From the NCBI GenBank assembly GCA_021806945.1, contig JAKAPQ010000006.1, positions 1 through 38,522 of the forward strand: a DNA stretch of 38,522 nucleotides. The letters run 5' to 3'. Both the position numbers and the translations under genes were made by a program. Below the pieces are notes generated by a model. The model was not told the DNA's origin. It saw only the letters and a program-made list of their open reading frames with translations, and ran no database searches. This document shows positions 16,723 to 25,673 of this stretch, piece after piece. Origin of the DNA: a bacterium (GTDB lineage Bacteria; Vulcanimicrobiota; Vulcanimicrobiia; Vulcanimicrobiales; Vulcanimicrobiaceae). The number at the start of each line of letters is the position of its first letter. Positions within the stretch are counted from its first letter, which is position 1.

Positions 16723-18477
16723 GTGATCTCGGAGCCAGAACGCCCATCCCGCACCCCGCTTCCGGAACTCCGGCATACGGCCGCCCACGTGCTGGCCTAT
16801 GCCGTGCAGGATCTCTTCCCGGACGCCAAGCCGACGATCGGCCCTGCCATCGAGAACGGCTTCTACTACGATTTCGACCGCGCGGCGCCGTTCACGCCCG
16901 AAGACCTCGAGCGCCTCGAGAAGCGCATGCTCGAGATCGTAGCGGCCAACTACGAGATGACCGGCCGGCAGGTCACGCGCGCCGAAGCCGTCGCGCGCTT
17001 CGAAGAAAATCCGTATAAGGCGGAGCTGGCGCGCGAGATCCCGGAAGGCGAGCCGATTACGCTCTATACCATCGGCGCTTTTACCGACCTCTGCCGCGGT
17101 GGCCACGCAAGCGCCACCGGTGCGATAGGCGCAATGAAGTTGACGAGCGTTGCAGGCGCCTACTGGCGCGGCGACGAGCACAACCCGATGCTGCAGCGCA
17201 TCTACGGCACGGCCTGGCACACGCAAGCCGAGCTCGAAGCGTACCTCCGGTTTCTTGAGGAAGCGCAGAAGCGCGACCATCGCAAGCTCGGCGCGGAGCT
17301 CGACCTCTTCTCGATCGAGGAAGAGGCCGGCGGCGGGCTTATCTTTTGGCACCCGCGGGGGGCCGTCATGCGCGCCGCCGTCGAGAACTTCATCCGCGAC
17401 GGTCTGCGCGAACGCGGCTATCAGCCCGTCGTCACGCCGCACGTCGTCCACGAGAAACTCTACGAAATCTCCGGACACCTCGAAAACTATGCGGAGAACA
17501 TGTTCGGGCCGCTCGAGGTCGAGGAGCAGCGCTTCCGCCTCAAGCCGATGAACTGCCCCGGGCATATCCTCATCTACAAGGGCCATCCGCGCAGCTATCG
17601 GGATCTACCGTTACGTTTCTCGGAGTTTGGGACGGTCTACCGCTACGAGCGCAGCGGCGTGCTGCACGGCCTCACGCGCGTGCGCGGCTTTACGCAGGAC
17701 GACGCGCATCTCTTCTGCACGCCCGACCAGTTGCAGGGCGAATTCGAGCAGACGCTCGACGAGGCGTTGCGCCTGATGCACGCGTTCGGTTTCGAAGACT
17801 TCGAGTATTTCCTCTCGACGCGCGAAGCAAAGCTGCGCGTCGAAACCGACCCGCTCGCCGAAGAGGCGATCCGCAAAGCGCTGCAGAGCCGGGCTCTCCC
17901 CTATGGCATCGACGAAGGCGGGGGCGCGTTCTACGGTCCGAAACTCGACATTTACGTACGCGACGCGATTGGGCGCAAGTGGCAACTCGGGACCGTGCAG
18001 GTCGATTTCGTGCTGCCCAAGCGCTTCGATCTTCACTATCGCGGCAGCGACGGACAGGACCACCCGCCCGTCATGATTCACCGCGCGCTAGCCGGCTCGC
18101 TCGAGCGTTTTTTCGGCATCCTCATCGAACACTTCGGCGGGAACTTCCCGGCCTGGATTGCGCCGGTTCAAGCCGTGGTCGTGCCGATATCCGAGCATCA
18201 ACAGGAGTACGCGCGCGAGGTGCGCGATCGCCTCTTCACTCGCGGCTTCCGGATCGAGATAGACGAGAGCAACGAGAAGCTCGGCTACAAGATCCGCCGC
18301 TGGAAGACCCAGAAGATCCCCTATATCCTCGTCGTCGGCAAACAAGAGGCCGCCGGCGGCACGGTCAACGTCAACGAACGCGCCCTCGCCGGCGGCGCGG
18401 AGCCGGCGGAGAAGCGCACGATAGCGGTCGACACCTTTGCCGCCGAACTCCAGGCAAGAATCGACGGTAAGGCATGA
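16723..18477 (+). CDS. thrS: Threonine--tRNA ligase, short form without TGS domain
   Basis: 584 residues from the GTG at 16723, the last plausible start before conserved sequence; a TTG at 16714 is an alternative. Unlike the usual roughly 640-residue enzyme it opens directly in the editing domain (LRHTAAHVLAYAVQDLFPDAKPTIGP, then YYDF and FTDLCRGGHA). The N-terminal TGS-like domain is absent. The class II core is complete: RLKPMNCPGHILIYK (zinc cysteine), FGTVYRYERSGVLHGLTRVRGFTQDDAHLFC (motif 2), and PPVMIHRALAGSLERFFGILIE (motif 3). The anticodon-binding domain fills the last 100 residues. The ribosome site is poor. The stop overlaps the next gene by 4 bases. Confidence 0.95.
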   Translation: MISEPERPSRTPLPELRHTAAHVLAYAVQDLFPDAKPTIGPAIENGFYYDFDRAAPFTPEDLERLEKRMLEIVAANYEMTGRQVTRAEAVARFEENPYKAELAREIPEGEPITLYTIGAFTDLCRGGHASATGAIGAMKLTSVAGAYWRGDEHNPMLQRIYGTAWHTQAELEAYLRFLEEAQKRDHRKLGAELDLFSIEEEAGGGLIFWHPRGAVMRAAVENFIRDGLRERGYQPVVTPHVVHEKLYEISGHLENYAENMFGPLEVEEQRFRLKPMNCPGHILIYKGHPRSYRDLPLRFSEFGTVYRYERSGVLHGLTRVRGFTQDDAHLFCTPDQLQGEFEQTLDEALRLMHAFGFEDFEYFLSTREAKLRVETDPLAEEAIRKALQSRALPYGIDEGGGAFYGPKLDIYVRDAIGRKWQLGTVQVDFVLPKRFDLHYRGSDGQDHPPVMIHRALAGSLERFFGILIEHFGGNFPAWIAPVQAVVVPISEHQQEYAREVRDRLFTRGFRIEIDESNEKLGYKIRRWKTQKIPYILVVGKQEAAGGTVNVNERALAGGAEPAEKRTIAVDTFAAELQARIDGKA

Positions 18478-19331
18478 GGAGATATCTGCACGTATTCTTC
18501 GCCGCAGCGGCTCTGGCGCTCGCCGGCTGTTCGCAAGGTTTCAGTACGGGCTCCAGCATGCCTGGCAACGTATTGCCGCCCAACGGCGCGGCGTCACCGG
18601 CTACGTTATCTGCCGCGAAAGCCTCCCCGCCGGTCTCCGCGAGCACCTCGCCGGCGGCGTCCAGCGACGTCGCAGTCGACCCGCTAGCGGACGCCGCGTC
18701 GGGCCTCGCGTGCCCGAAGCTCGGCAAGTACACCTGTACGCTGCGGTTCAACGTACCGGATGCGACCCCGACGCCGAGCCCAGGCGCCAGCACGCCGCCG
18801 AGCCCGAGCCCGAGCCCGAGCGCCTCGCCAAACGGCGGCGGCGGTTTCGTGACGACGGCGCCTTCCGGCAACCCCTCGCCGACGGCGAGCCCGGCCGCCG
18901 ACACGCTCACGATAACGCTCGCGGCGCTGCCCAAGGACGCGCCCGCCATGGTCCGCGCGCCCAAGAATGCGCTCCACATCGCGGCCTTGATGCAAGTCGG
19001 GCTGACGCCGTCCGCGGATTTCCACCTCGACGGAAACGCGAGCGTGCAATTCACGCTTCCGAAGGAGCAGATCGACGGGCGCGCCTTCGCGCTTCAACTC
19101 TTTGTAGAGAAGACGGTAAAGGGCAAGCATATGTACAGCGCAATCTGGACGTTCGTCAAATCGGAGCGCCGCCATAATACGCTTTCGTTTGCCTTTCGGC
19201 CGCCGAAGATGACCGTAGATAAGGGCACGACCTACATCCTCGTCCTCTACGCCAGCGACGTCCCCAGCACGCCGTCGCCGTCGCCGTCGGCGTCACCGTC
19301 GCCCGCGCCCACCGGCACCTCGGGGCCGTGA
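18474..19331 (+). CDS. Lipoprotein with Pro-Ser-rich linkers, unknown function
   Basis: 285 residues. Lipoprotein signal MRRYLHVFFAAAALALAGC with the lipid cysteine at 19. A Ser/Ala/Pro-rich stretch leads to CPKLGKYTCTLRFNVP (two cysteines), a PSPSPSPSASPNGGGG linker, then a compact beta-rich domain (about 145-265: LTITLAALPKDAPAM to TYILVLYAS) and a second PSP tail. The domain includes HIAALMQVGLTPSADFHLDGN, which suggests an Ig-like fold. I do not recognise the family. Its ATG overlaps the thrS stop (ATGA) and its stop overlaps the MFS start (GTGA), so expression is tied to thrS. Confidence 0.75.
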   Translation: MRRYLHVFFAAAALALAGCSQGFSTGSSMPGNVLPPNGAASPATLSAAKASPPVSASTSPAASSDVAVDPLADAASGLACPKLGKYTCTLRFNVPDATPTPSPGASTPPSPSPSPSASPNGGGGFVTTAPSGNPSPTASPAADTLTITLAALPKDAPAMVRAPKNALHIAALMQVGLTPSADFHLDGNASVQFTLPKEQIDGRAFALQLFVEKTVKGKHMYSAIWTFVKSERRHNTLSFAFRPPKMTVDKGTTYILVLYASDVPSTPSPSPSASPSPAPTGTSGP

Positions 19332-20599
19332 ACTCGCGCGCTGCGCTCGCATCGCTCACTCGCGACCAGCGCAATACCTTCGTCGCGAGCTTCCTCGGGT
19401 GGACGCTCGATGCGTTCGATTTTTTCCTCGTCATCGTCGTCGTCTCGCACGTCGCGAGCGACTTCCACGCGGCGGTTGAAGAGGTCGCGTTTGCGGTAAC
19501 GCTGACGCTCATGATGCGCCCGCTCGGCGCCCTGATCTTCGGCTGCATCGCCGACCGCTACGGCCGCCGCACGCCGCTCATGATCGACGTCGCGATCTAC
19601 TCGCTCATCGAACTCCTCACCGCCTTCTCGCCGAATCTGGGCGTCTTCATCGCGTTGCGCGCGCTCTACGGCATCGCGATGGGCGGCGAGTGGGGCATCG
19701 GCGCGGCACTCGCGATGGAGGCGATGCCGCCGCAGAACCGCGGCCTCTTCTCCGGCATCCTGCAAGAGGGCTATGCCGTAGGCAATCTGCTCGCCGGCGT
19801 GGTGCTCGGTACGCTCTACACGCATATCGGCTGGCGCGGCATGTTCGTCGTCGGCGTACTCCCCGCGCTGCTCATCTTCTACATCCGCTCGAAGGTGCCG
19901 GAGTCGCCGGTGTGGCTCGCAGGCAAAGCCCAGCGTATCGGCGAGCACGGCGGCGTCCTCCGGGGCTCGATCCGCCGTTACTGGCCGCTCTTCGTCTACG
20001 CCATCTTGTTCATGACGGCGTTCAACTATCTCTCGCACGGCACGCAGGATCTCTATCCGACGTTTCTCGCGTTGCAGCACGGCTTCGACCCCGGCATGGT
20101 CGGACTGCTCAACACGATCGCCTCGGTCGGGGCGATCCTCGGAGGCGTCGCGTTCGGTACGCTATCGCAGCGCTACGGACGGCGCAGCATGATCGTGGTC
20201 TGCGCGGTGCTCGGTATGGCGCTGGTTCCGCTCTGGGCGTTCAGCCACACGGTCGCGCTCTTGGGGCTCGGCGGCTTCTTGATGCAATTCATGGTACAAG
20301 GCGCTTGGGGCATCATTCCGGCGCACCTCAACGAAATTTCACCGCCTTCGGTACGCGGTACCTTTCCTGGCTTCACCTATCAGATGGGCAACCTCATCTC
20401 GGCCAACGCACTGCAGCTCGAAGCCGCCTTCGCCGCTAAGACGTTTCCGTTACCATCCGGCCATCCAGATTACGCTAAAGCGATGTCGGTCGTCGCGCTG
20501 GTTGTATTCGTCGCCGTTATCCTGCTGACGCTCGTCGGGTACGCGGTCGTCCCCGAACGACGCGATGCGGCGTTCGAGATACTCCCCCCTACAGCGTAA
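19328..20599 (+). CDS. MFS transporter, sialate/aromatic-acid:H+ symporter type
   Basis: 423 residues, twelve membrane segments. The start LTRDQRNTFVASFLGWTLDAFDFFLVIVVVSHVASDF carries the D-FDFF pattern of the SHS/AAHS branches. FGCIADRYGRRTPLMIDV is the loop 2-3 signature, followed by ALRALYGIAMGGEWGIGAALAME and a VPESPVWLAG motif after helix 6. Family members import organic acids such as lactate, sialate or aromatic acids with protons. The GTG start overlaps the lipoprotein stop. The substrate is unknown. Confidence 0.88.
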   Translation: MNSRAALASLTRDQRNTFVASFLGWTLDAFDFFLVIVVVSHVASDFHAAVEEVAFAVTLTLMMRPLGALIFGCIADRYGRRTPLMIDVAIYSLIELLTAFSPNLGVFIALRALYGIAMGGEWGIGAALAMEAMPPQNRGLFSGILQEGYAVGNLLAGVVLGTLYTHIGWRGMFVVGVLPALLIFYIRSKVPESPVWLAGKAQRIGEHGGVLRGSIRRYWPLFVYAILFMTAFNYLSHGTQDLYPTFLALQHGFDPGMVGLLNTIASVGAILGGVAFGTLSQRYGRRSMIVVCAVLGMALVPLWAFSHTVALLGLGGFLMQFMVQGAWGIIPAHLNEISPPSVRGTFPGFTYQMGNLISANALQLEAAFAAKTFPLPSGHPDYAKAMSVVALVVFVAVILLTLVGYAVVPERRDAAFEILPPTA

Positions 20600-20612
20600 C
20601 GAGACACGAGCA

Positions 20613-22058
20613 ATGAAACACCCGCTATTGATTCCGGCCGCCCTCGTAACGGCGCTCGCCATCTTCTCCGCGACCGCGGGGGCCACGTTTCCCTCGAACG
20701 GCGCGCCGCTGTACGTCTATCAAGAGACGTTTAACGGCCTGGCCACCATTCCGAATTACGACGATCCCGCATCGTTCAACACGGCATATTACGGCGGCCC
20801 GACGCCGCCGCCCGGGGATCTGCTCGGAACCTCGCAGTTCGACGGTACGTCTACCGATCTCACCGCGTCGGGAAACCAACCGCCAGGGGTCATAGTCGTA
20901 AGCCCCTGCACAGGGTTTACGTACAACAATGCAAACGGCTGCGCGGCCGCGTCGACGGCCACCACAAGCAATGAGACCGAGTTCATCACCGTTCAGTCGT
21001 GGCCGTTCTACGTCGGTTCGAGCACGTCGTCAAACGTCAACCCCGGCACGTTCGCCGTCGAGACCTACACCGACGACGGCTCGTGGATGACGCTCTCGGG
21101 GCAAGCCTACACCTACGCGCAGCCCGGCAATTTCCAGAATACGACCGGTTTGACGGCGGGGATCGCCGCGGTCGACAACGGCGGCATGCACCCACCTGCG
21201 GGCGTGACGTCGACGTTCACGATTCCCGGCACCGGCGAATGCGCGACCAACCTCTACTACCTCACGTTCGAGTACTTCGAGGCCGCGGGCGGGCAGGCCA
21301 ACATCGGTTACACGTGGCAACCGCCCAGTGCGCCCTCTCAGACGACCATACCACAAGCGGTCGTCTGGGGACAGGTGCTCTACAACGGGCAACCGGATCC
21401 GGGTGCGACGATCTCGATTCCTCTGCCGACCGGCGGTACAGCGACGCTCACCTCCGATACGGGCGGCTGCTTCGGCTACAACTACGCTCCGACGTGGGCG
21501 GGAGCGTTGGACGTCGGAACCGTGGAGGCAACCGATACGCTTCACAGCTCGAGGACGCAAAAGAATAAACACACGATCGTAACTATGGGTGGTGCTACCT
21601 TCGTGCAGTTCTCGTTCCCCAATCCGGTGCCGTACGTGAACCTTTTCAAGCGCATTACCCAGATTCAAACCAAGGGCCCGACGCCGGCTCCCGGCGCAAC
21701 CTACCAAACCGTCGTGCCGACGCCCGATCCGAACAATCCACCCGGCGTCGCGGGGACGGCAAGCACGTTGAACGTCTACCCCGGCGACATCGTGACGTAC
21801 ACGATCTACTTCGACAACTCCGGCAGCACGCCGGCCTATTACCCGAACCTGACCGATATTCTCTCACCCGACATGACGTACGTCCTCGGTTCCGCCACCG
21901 GCACGTGCTGCGTGAATCCAACGGTCTCGATCCCCATAACGCCCTCCGTTACCGGCAACACGGTTACGTGGACGCTCGCAACTCCGCTCCCGACCGCATC
22001 GCCGCTCTCTCCCCAGACGATTCAAGGCAACGTCTCCGTCCAAGCCAAAGTAAACTAA
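20613..22058 (+). CDS. Secreted surface protein with DUF11-like domain
   Basis: 481 residues from the ATG at 20613 with signal peptide MKHPLLIPAALVTALAIFSATAGA. The N-terminal half (LYVYQETFNGLATIPNYDDPASF; later WPFYVGSST and LYYLTFEYFEAAGGQANIGYTW) resembles a PA14-like sugar-binding beta barrel. A carboxypeptidase-regulatory-like segment follows at about 258-320 (GQVLYNGQPDPGATISIPLPTGG). The C-terminus contains VYPGDIVTYTIYFDNSGSTPAYYPNLTDILSPDMTYV, a DUF11-type repeat found in wall and surface proteins. No anchor is visible. The domain calls are by pattern, and the role in adhesion or surface structure is inferred. Confidence 0.75.
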   Translation: MKHPLLIPAALVTALAIFSATAGATFPSNGAPLYVYQETFNGLATIPNYDDPASFNTAYYGGPTPPPGDLLGTSQFDGTSTDLTASGNQPPGVIVVSPCTGFTYNNANGCAAASTATTSNETEFITVQSWPFYVGSSTSSNVNPGTFAVETYTDDGSWMTLSGQAYTYAQPGNFQNTTGLTAGIAAVDNGGMHPPAGVTSTFTIPGTGECATNLYYLTFEYFEAAGGQANIGYTWQPPSAPSQTTIPQAVVWGQVLYNGQPDPGATISIPLPTGGTATLTSDTGGCFGYNYAPTWAGALDVGTVEATDTLHSSRTQKNKHTIVTMGGATFVQFSFPNPVPYVNLFKRITQIQTKGPTPAPGATYQTVVPTPDPNNPPGVAGTASTLNVYPGDIVTYTIYFDNSGSTPAYYPNLTDILSPDMTYVLGSATGTCCVNPTVSIPITPSVTGNTVTWTLATPLPTASPLSPQTIQGNVSVQAKVN

Positions 22059-22060
22059 CC

Positions 22061-22116
22061 CCTATCATCCTGTCACCCTGTCATCCTGAGCTTGTCGAAG
22101 GACAGTCGAAGGACGG
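22061..22116 (+). repeat. Dispersed repeat, copy B
   Basis: TATCATCC, TGTCACCC, TGTCATCC run into CTGAGCTTGTCGAAGGAC and a second CGAAGGAC. The preceding short units repeat at 8-10 bases, as in copy C. It occupies most of the 94-base gap between the surface-protein gene and tsaD. Confidence 0.8.
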
Positions 22117-22152
22117 TAGGATGCAACACGCGCTTCCCGTAAGTCCGCACGC

Positions 22153-23178
22153 ATGCTCGTGTTGGGTATCGAAACCTCGTGCGACGATACGGCCACCGCG
22201 GTCGTACGCGGCGGGCGCATCGTGCTCTCCAGCGTTTCGACCGATCAGGACCGCTTCCACGCGAAGTACGGCGGCATCGTCCCGGAGATTGCAAGCCGCC
22301 GGCATGTAGCGTTGCTCTCGGCCGCCATCGAAGATGCGCTCGACCGCGCGGGCACTACGTTCGAACAGATCGACGCGATCGCCGTCACGCGCGGGCCGGG
22401 GCTGATCGGCAGCTTGGTGGTTGGCGTCGCCGCGGCCAAAGCGCTGGCGTTCGCGCTGCGCAAGCCGCTCTACGGCGTCAACCATCTCCACGGGCACATC
22501 TTCGCGTCGTTTCTAGGCGAGGGTGAGGTCCCGCGCTATCCGTTTCTCGCGCTGCTGGTCTCGGGCGGACATTCGCAACTGGTCGAAGTCGAGTCTCCGA
22601 CCGCGATGCGCGTCATCGGCCGCACGCGCGACGACGCGGCCGGCGAGGCCTACGACAAGACTGCGCGCCTCCTTGGGCTCGGCTTCCCGGGGGGGCCGCA
22701 GCTCGACGCGCTCGCGCAGCGCGGCGATCCACGCGCGATCGCATTTCCGCGCAATCGGGTGCCGGCCGGCTCGCTTGATATGTCGTTCTCCGGGCTCAAG
22801 ACCTCGGTGCGGTACTTCCTCGAATCCAGCGCCGGCAAGCGCGCTCGCATCGAAGACGTCGCCGCATCCTTTCAAGCCGCCGTTATCGACGTCTTAATAG
22901 CGCGCGTTGGTGCCGCGTTTGCCCTCCGACCGTACGCGGGCGTCGTACTCTCGGGCGGCGTCGCGGCCAACTCAGGGCTGCAGCGCGCGCTGCGCGACTG
23001 GTCGCGGCGCAATGGCGTTACCGCCTTTATTCCGCCCCCGAAGTACTGTACGGACAACGCCGCGATGATCGCCGCGGCCGCATACTATCAAGGGGACGCC
23101 CTGCTCGCCGACCCGATCGCGCTCTCTGCCGACCAGAACCTCCCGTTCGTCCTTCGCCCTTCGAGCGGTTCAGGATGA
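22153..23178 (+). CDS. tsaD: tRNA N6-threonylcarbamoyladenosine transferase TsaD
   Basis: 341 residues. MLVLGIETSCDDTATAVV (ATP site), VTRGPGLIGSLVVG, the metal-binding NHLHGHIFASF, LLVSGGHSQLVEV and the C-terminal VVLSGGVAANSGLQRAL and YCTDNAAMIAAAA are all as expected. TsaD transfers threonylcarbamoyl to A37 of ANN-decoding tRNAs. The last residues (FVLRPSSGSG and the stop codon) are encoded by an inverted copy of the dispersed repeat, so the native tail has been replaced or extended. The ribosome site is weak. It converges on argD. Confidence 0.95.
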   Translation: MLVLGIETSCDDTATAVVRGGRIVLSSVSTDQDRFHAKYGGIVPEIASRRHVALLSAAIEDALDRAGTTFEQIDAIAVTRGPGLIGSLVVGVAAAKALAFALRKPLYGVNHLHGHIFASFLGEGEVPRYPFLALLVSGGHSQLVEVESPTAMRVIGRTRDDAAGEAYDKTARLLGLGFPGGPQLDALAQRGDPRAIAFPRNRVPAGSLDMSFSGLKTSVRYFLESSAGKRARIEDVAASFQAAVIDVLIARVGAAFALRPYAGVVLSGGVAANSGLQRALRDWSRRNGVTAFIPPPKYCTDNAAMIAAAAYYQGDALLADPIALSADQNLPFVLRPSSGSG

Positions 23179-23180
23179 GA
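23148..23180 (-). repeat. Dispersed repeat, copy D (inverted, inside tsaD 3' end)
   Basis: On the minus strand TCATCCTGAACCGCTCGAAGG then GCGAAGGACG matches copy B apart from a few substitutions. It encodes the last ten residues of TsaD and supplies its TGA. With copy B it brackets tsaD in inverted orientation. Confidence 0.7.
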
Positions 23181-23262
23181 AGTACGACAGCGCGGGCCAC
23201 CTCGTCAGCGACGCCGCAACCACCGTGAGGCATTCCGGGGCTTCGCGTTACCAGTACGCGGC

Positions 23263-24444
23263 TCAATGCCGCCGGCGCGTGGCGTCTGCCGCCACGCCGA
23301 GATCGACGACCGCTCGATCGATCTGCGCGTCCTCGATGACGAGCGGCGGTGCGAAGCGCAGGGTGTTACCACCGGCTTTGTTCGCGAGCACGTGCCGTTC
23401 GCGCAACGCCTGGACGAGGTCGCTCGCGTCGTGGGGAGAGCGGACGGGCAAGCCGATCAGCAGCCCGATGCCGCGCGGCGCGTCGAAGACGTCGTCATAG
23501 TGCAGTGCGAGCGCGCGCAGCCCATCGAATAGCCGCGCGCTCGCTACGGGAACGCGCGTCTCCAGCATCTGCGCGTCGCGTACGCGCAGGTGCGCGAGCG
23601 CGGCCGCGCACGGAACCGGAGAACCGCCAAAAGTACTCCCGTGATCGCCCGGCCGCAACGCACTGGCGAACGCCTCCTTCAGCAACACCGCACCGATCGG
23701 AAGACCGTTGGCCAGCGATTTCGCTAGTGTAATGGCGTCGGGCTCCACACCGAAATACTGGAAGGCGAACGTCGGGCCGAGGCGCCCCATGCCGCATTGG
23801 ATCTCGTCGAAGATCAAGAGCGCTCCCCGCCGCGTGCAAGCTTGCCGCGCCGCCCGCAGGAACGCCGGATCGGCCGGATGCACGCCGCTCTCGCCCTGTA
23901 CCGGCTCGACCAGCAATGCGGCAACGCTTTCGTCCAGATTGCTTCCCAGCGCTTCTACGTCGTTAAACGGCGTCGTGCGAAATCCGCCGGGCAGCGGCCC
24001 GAAGCCCTCCTGGTACGCGGCATTCGGCGTAGCCGCCAAGGCGCCCAAAGTGCGCCCGTGAAAACCGCCCGTACACGACAGGATCGTCGTGCGCTCGATC
24101 TCCCCGCGGCGGAACGCGTGCTTGCGTGCGAGTTTGATCGCCGCTTCGTTGGCCTCCGTACCGGAGTTACAAAAGAATACGCGATCGAAGCCGGAGCGCC
24201 GGGCGAGCTCCGCCGCCAATCTCCCCGCCGGTTCGTGCTCGAACAGGTTGCTCGCGTGCACGAGCGTGGCCGCCTGGCTTGCCACGGCTCGGGCGATCTC
24301 CGGATGCGCGTGCCCGAGCGCGCAAACCGCGATCCCGCCGATCAAATCCAGATAGCGTTCCCCCCGATCGTCGATCAGCTCGCAGCCCTCGCCGCGCACG
24401 AAGGTCAGCGGTGCGCGGTTGTAGTTTTGCAAGAGCGCCGTCAC
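23263..24444 (-). CDS. argD: Acetylornithine aminotransferase
   Basis: 393 residues from a GTG that overlaps the argJ stop (GTGA). LIGGIAVCALGHAHPEI, FFCNSGTEANEAAIKLARKH (PLP phosphate), GGFHGRTLGALAATP, LIFDEIQCGMGRLG (PLP aspartate) and ITLAKSLANGLPIGA (Schiff-base lysine) identify a class III aminotransferase of the ArgD type, converting N-acetylglutamate semialdehyde to N-acetylornithine. It is the last gene of the argHCJD run and converges on tsaD. Confidence 0.93.
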   Translation of the reverse strand: MTALLQNYNRAPLTFVRGEGCELIDDRGERYLDLIGGIAVCALGHAHPEIARAVASQAATLVHASNLFEHEPAGRLAAELARRSGFDRVFFCNSGTEANEAAIKLARKHAFRRGEIERTTILSCTGGFHGRTLGALAATPNAAYQEGFGPLPGGFRTTPFNDVEALGSNLDESVAALLVEPVQGESGVHPADPAFLRAARQACTRRGALLIFDEIQCGMGRLGPTFAFQYFGVEPDAITLAKSLANGLPIGAVLLKEAFASALRPGDHGSTFGGSPVPCAAALAHLRVRDAQMLETRVPVASARLFDGLRALALHYDDVFDAPRGIGLLIGLPVRSPHDASDLVQALRERHVLANKAGGNTLRFAPPLVIEDAQIDRAVVDLGVAADATRRRH

Positions 24445-25673
24445 GTGCGATAACTCGCGTTGATGCGCACGTAGTCGCGCGAGAGATCGCAGCCCCAACC
24501 GGTCGCATCGGCAGGGCCGCAGCCGAGGTCCAATCGCACGCGCACCCCGCTCTGCTCGAGTTCGGTATGCGCCTCGGCCTCCGAGAGCACCTCGATCGCT
24601 CCGGCGCCCACCCAAGCCTTACCGTTCAGGTACAGCGACCACGCAGCGGGATCCAGCGACGCGTGAGCCGCTCCGGCCGCCGCCACGATCCGGCCCCAGT
24701 TCGGGTCCTCGCCGTAAAGCGCGGTCTTCACCAGGTTGCTATTGATGACGGCGCGTGCCACCGCGCGCGCCTGCGCCCGGTCCCGCGCGCCCGTCACGTG
24801 CACGGTCAGCGTCTTGGTTGCGCCTTCGCCGTCACCTACCATCGCCAGAGCGAGGTCGAGACAGACCTGCTGCAGCGCCGTTATAAAACTCTCGGGCGCC
24901 GCTCCTTCTCCCGGCGGGGCGAATGCGTAGACCGCGTCGTTGGTAGACATGTCGCCATCGACGGAAATCATGTTGAAACTCTCATCGACGCATTGCGCGA
25001 GAGCCGCTTGCAAGGCCGCCTGCTGCATCGGGACGTCCGTCGCGATGAAGGCGAGCATCGTTGCCATGTTGGGCGCGATCATCCCCGAGCCTTTGGCGAT
25101 GCCGCCTACCACGTACCGGCGCGCGCCCTCGTAAAACGCATGAGCCGCCAGTTTCGGAACGCGATCGGTCGTCATAATGGCCTCGGCTGCGTCGTAGGCG
25201 GCCTTGCCGCCATATTCCAGCTCGGTAACCGCGCGTTCCAAGCCCTTTGAGACGCGGTCCATCGGAAGCGGCACGCCGATGACTCCGGTGGAGGCGACCA
25301 CGACCGCGCGCGCGTCGATGCCCAGAAGCGCGCCGGCCTGGCGGGCCGTCGCGCGCGCGTCGCGCTCGCCGCGTTCGCCGGTACATGCGTTAGCGCAACC
25401 CGAATTGCAGACCAGCGCCTGCATCGCGCCTCCGTTCTCGCGCAGGTGTTCGCCGCTCACGAGCAACGGTGCGGCCTTGATTTCGTTTGTCGTAACCGAA
25501 AACGCGCAGACCTGCGGCCGCTCGAAAGCGATCAGCGCCAGGTCGCGCTTGCGCTTCTTGATGCCGGCGTGCACGCCCGCGAGCCGCACGCCCGGCACCG
25601 TGCCGATGCCGCCGCGCAGCGCGATAAGCCGTACGGTACCGGTACTTTCGTCAACCTGCGATCGCGCGAGCAT
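24441..25673 (-). CDS. argJ: Bifunctional ornithine acetyltransferase / N-acetylglutamate synthase
   Basis: 410 residues. The ATG at 25673 has AGGAGAT about 8 bases upstream, inside the argC 3' end, so the genes overlap by 23 bases. PGVRLAGVHAGIKKRKRDLALIAFE is the usual N-terminus. GGIAKGSGMIAPNMATMLAF contains the autocleavage site, the Thr of MATML becoming the nucleophile of the beta chain. KTALYGEDPNWGRIVAAAG lies near the C-terminus. It recycles acetyl from acetylornithine to glutamate. No argA is seen here, as expected for a cyclic pathway. Confidence 0.95.
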   Translation of the reverse strand: MLARSQVDESTGTVRLIALRGGIGTVPGVRLAGVHAGIKKRKRDLALIAFERPQVCAFSVTTNEIKAAPLLVSGEHLRENGGAMQALVCNSGCANACTGERGERDARATARQAGALLGIDARAVVVASTGVIGVPLPMDRVSKGLERAVTELEYGGKAAYDAAEAIMTTDRVPKLAAHAFYEGARRYVVGGIAKGSGMIAPNMATMLAFIATDVPMQQAALQAALAQCVDESFNMISVDGDMSTNDAVYAFAPPGEGAAPESFITALQQVCLDLALAMVGDGEGATKTLTVHVTGARDRAQARAVARAVINSNLVKTALYGEDPNWGRIVAAAGAAHASLDPAAWSLYLNGKAWVGAGAIEVLSEAEAHTELEQSGVRVRLDLGCGPADATGWGCDLSRDYVRINASYRT

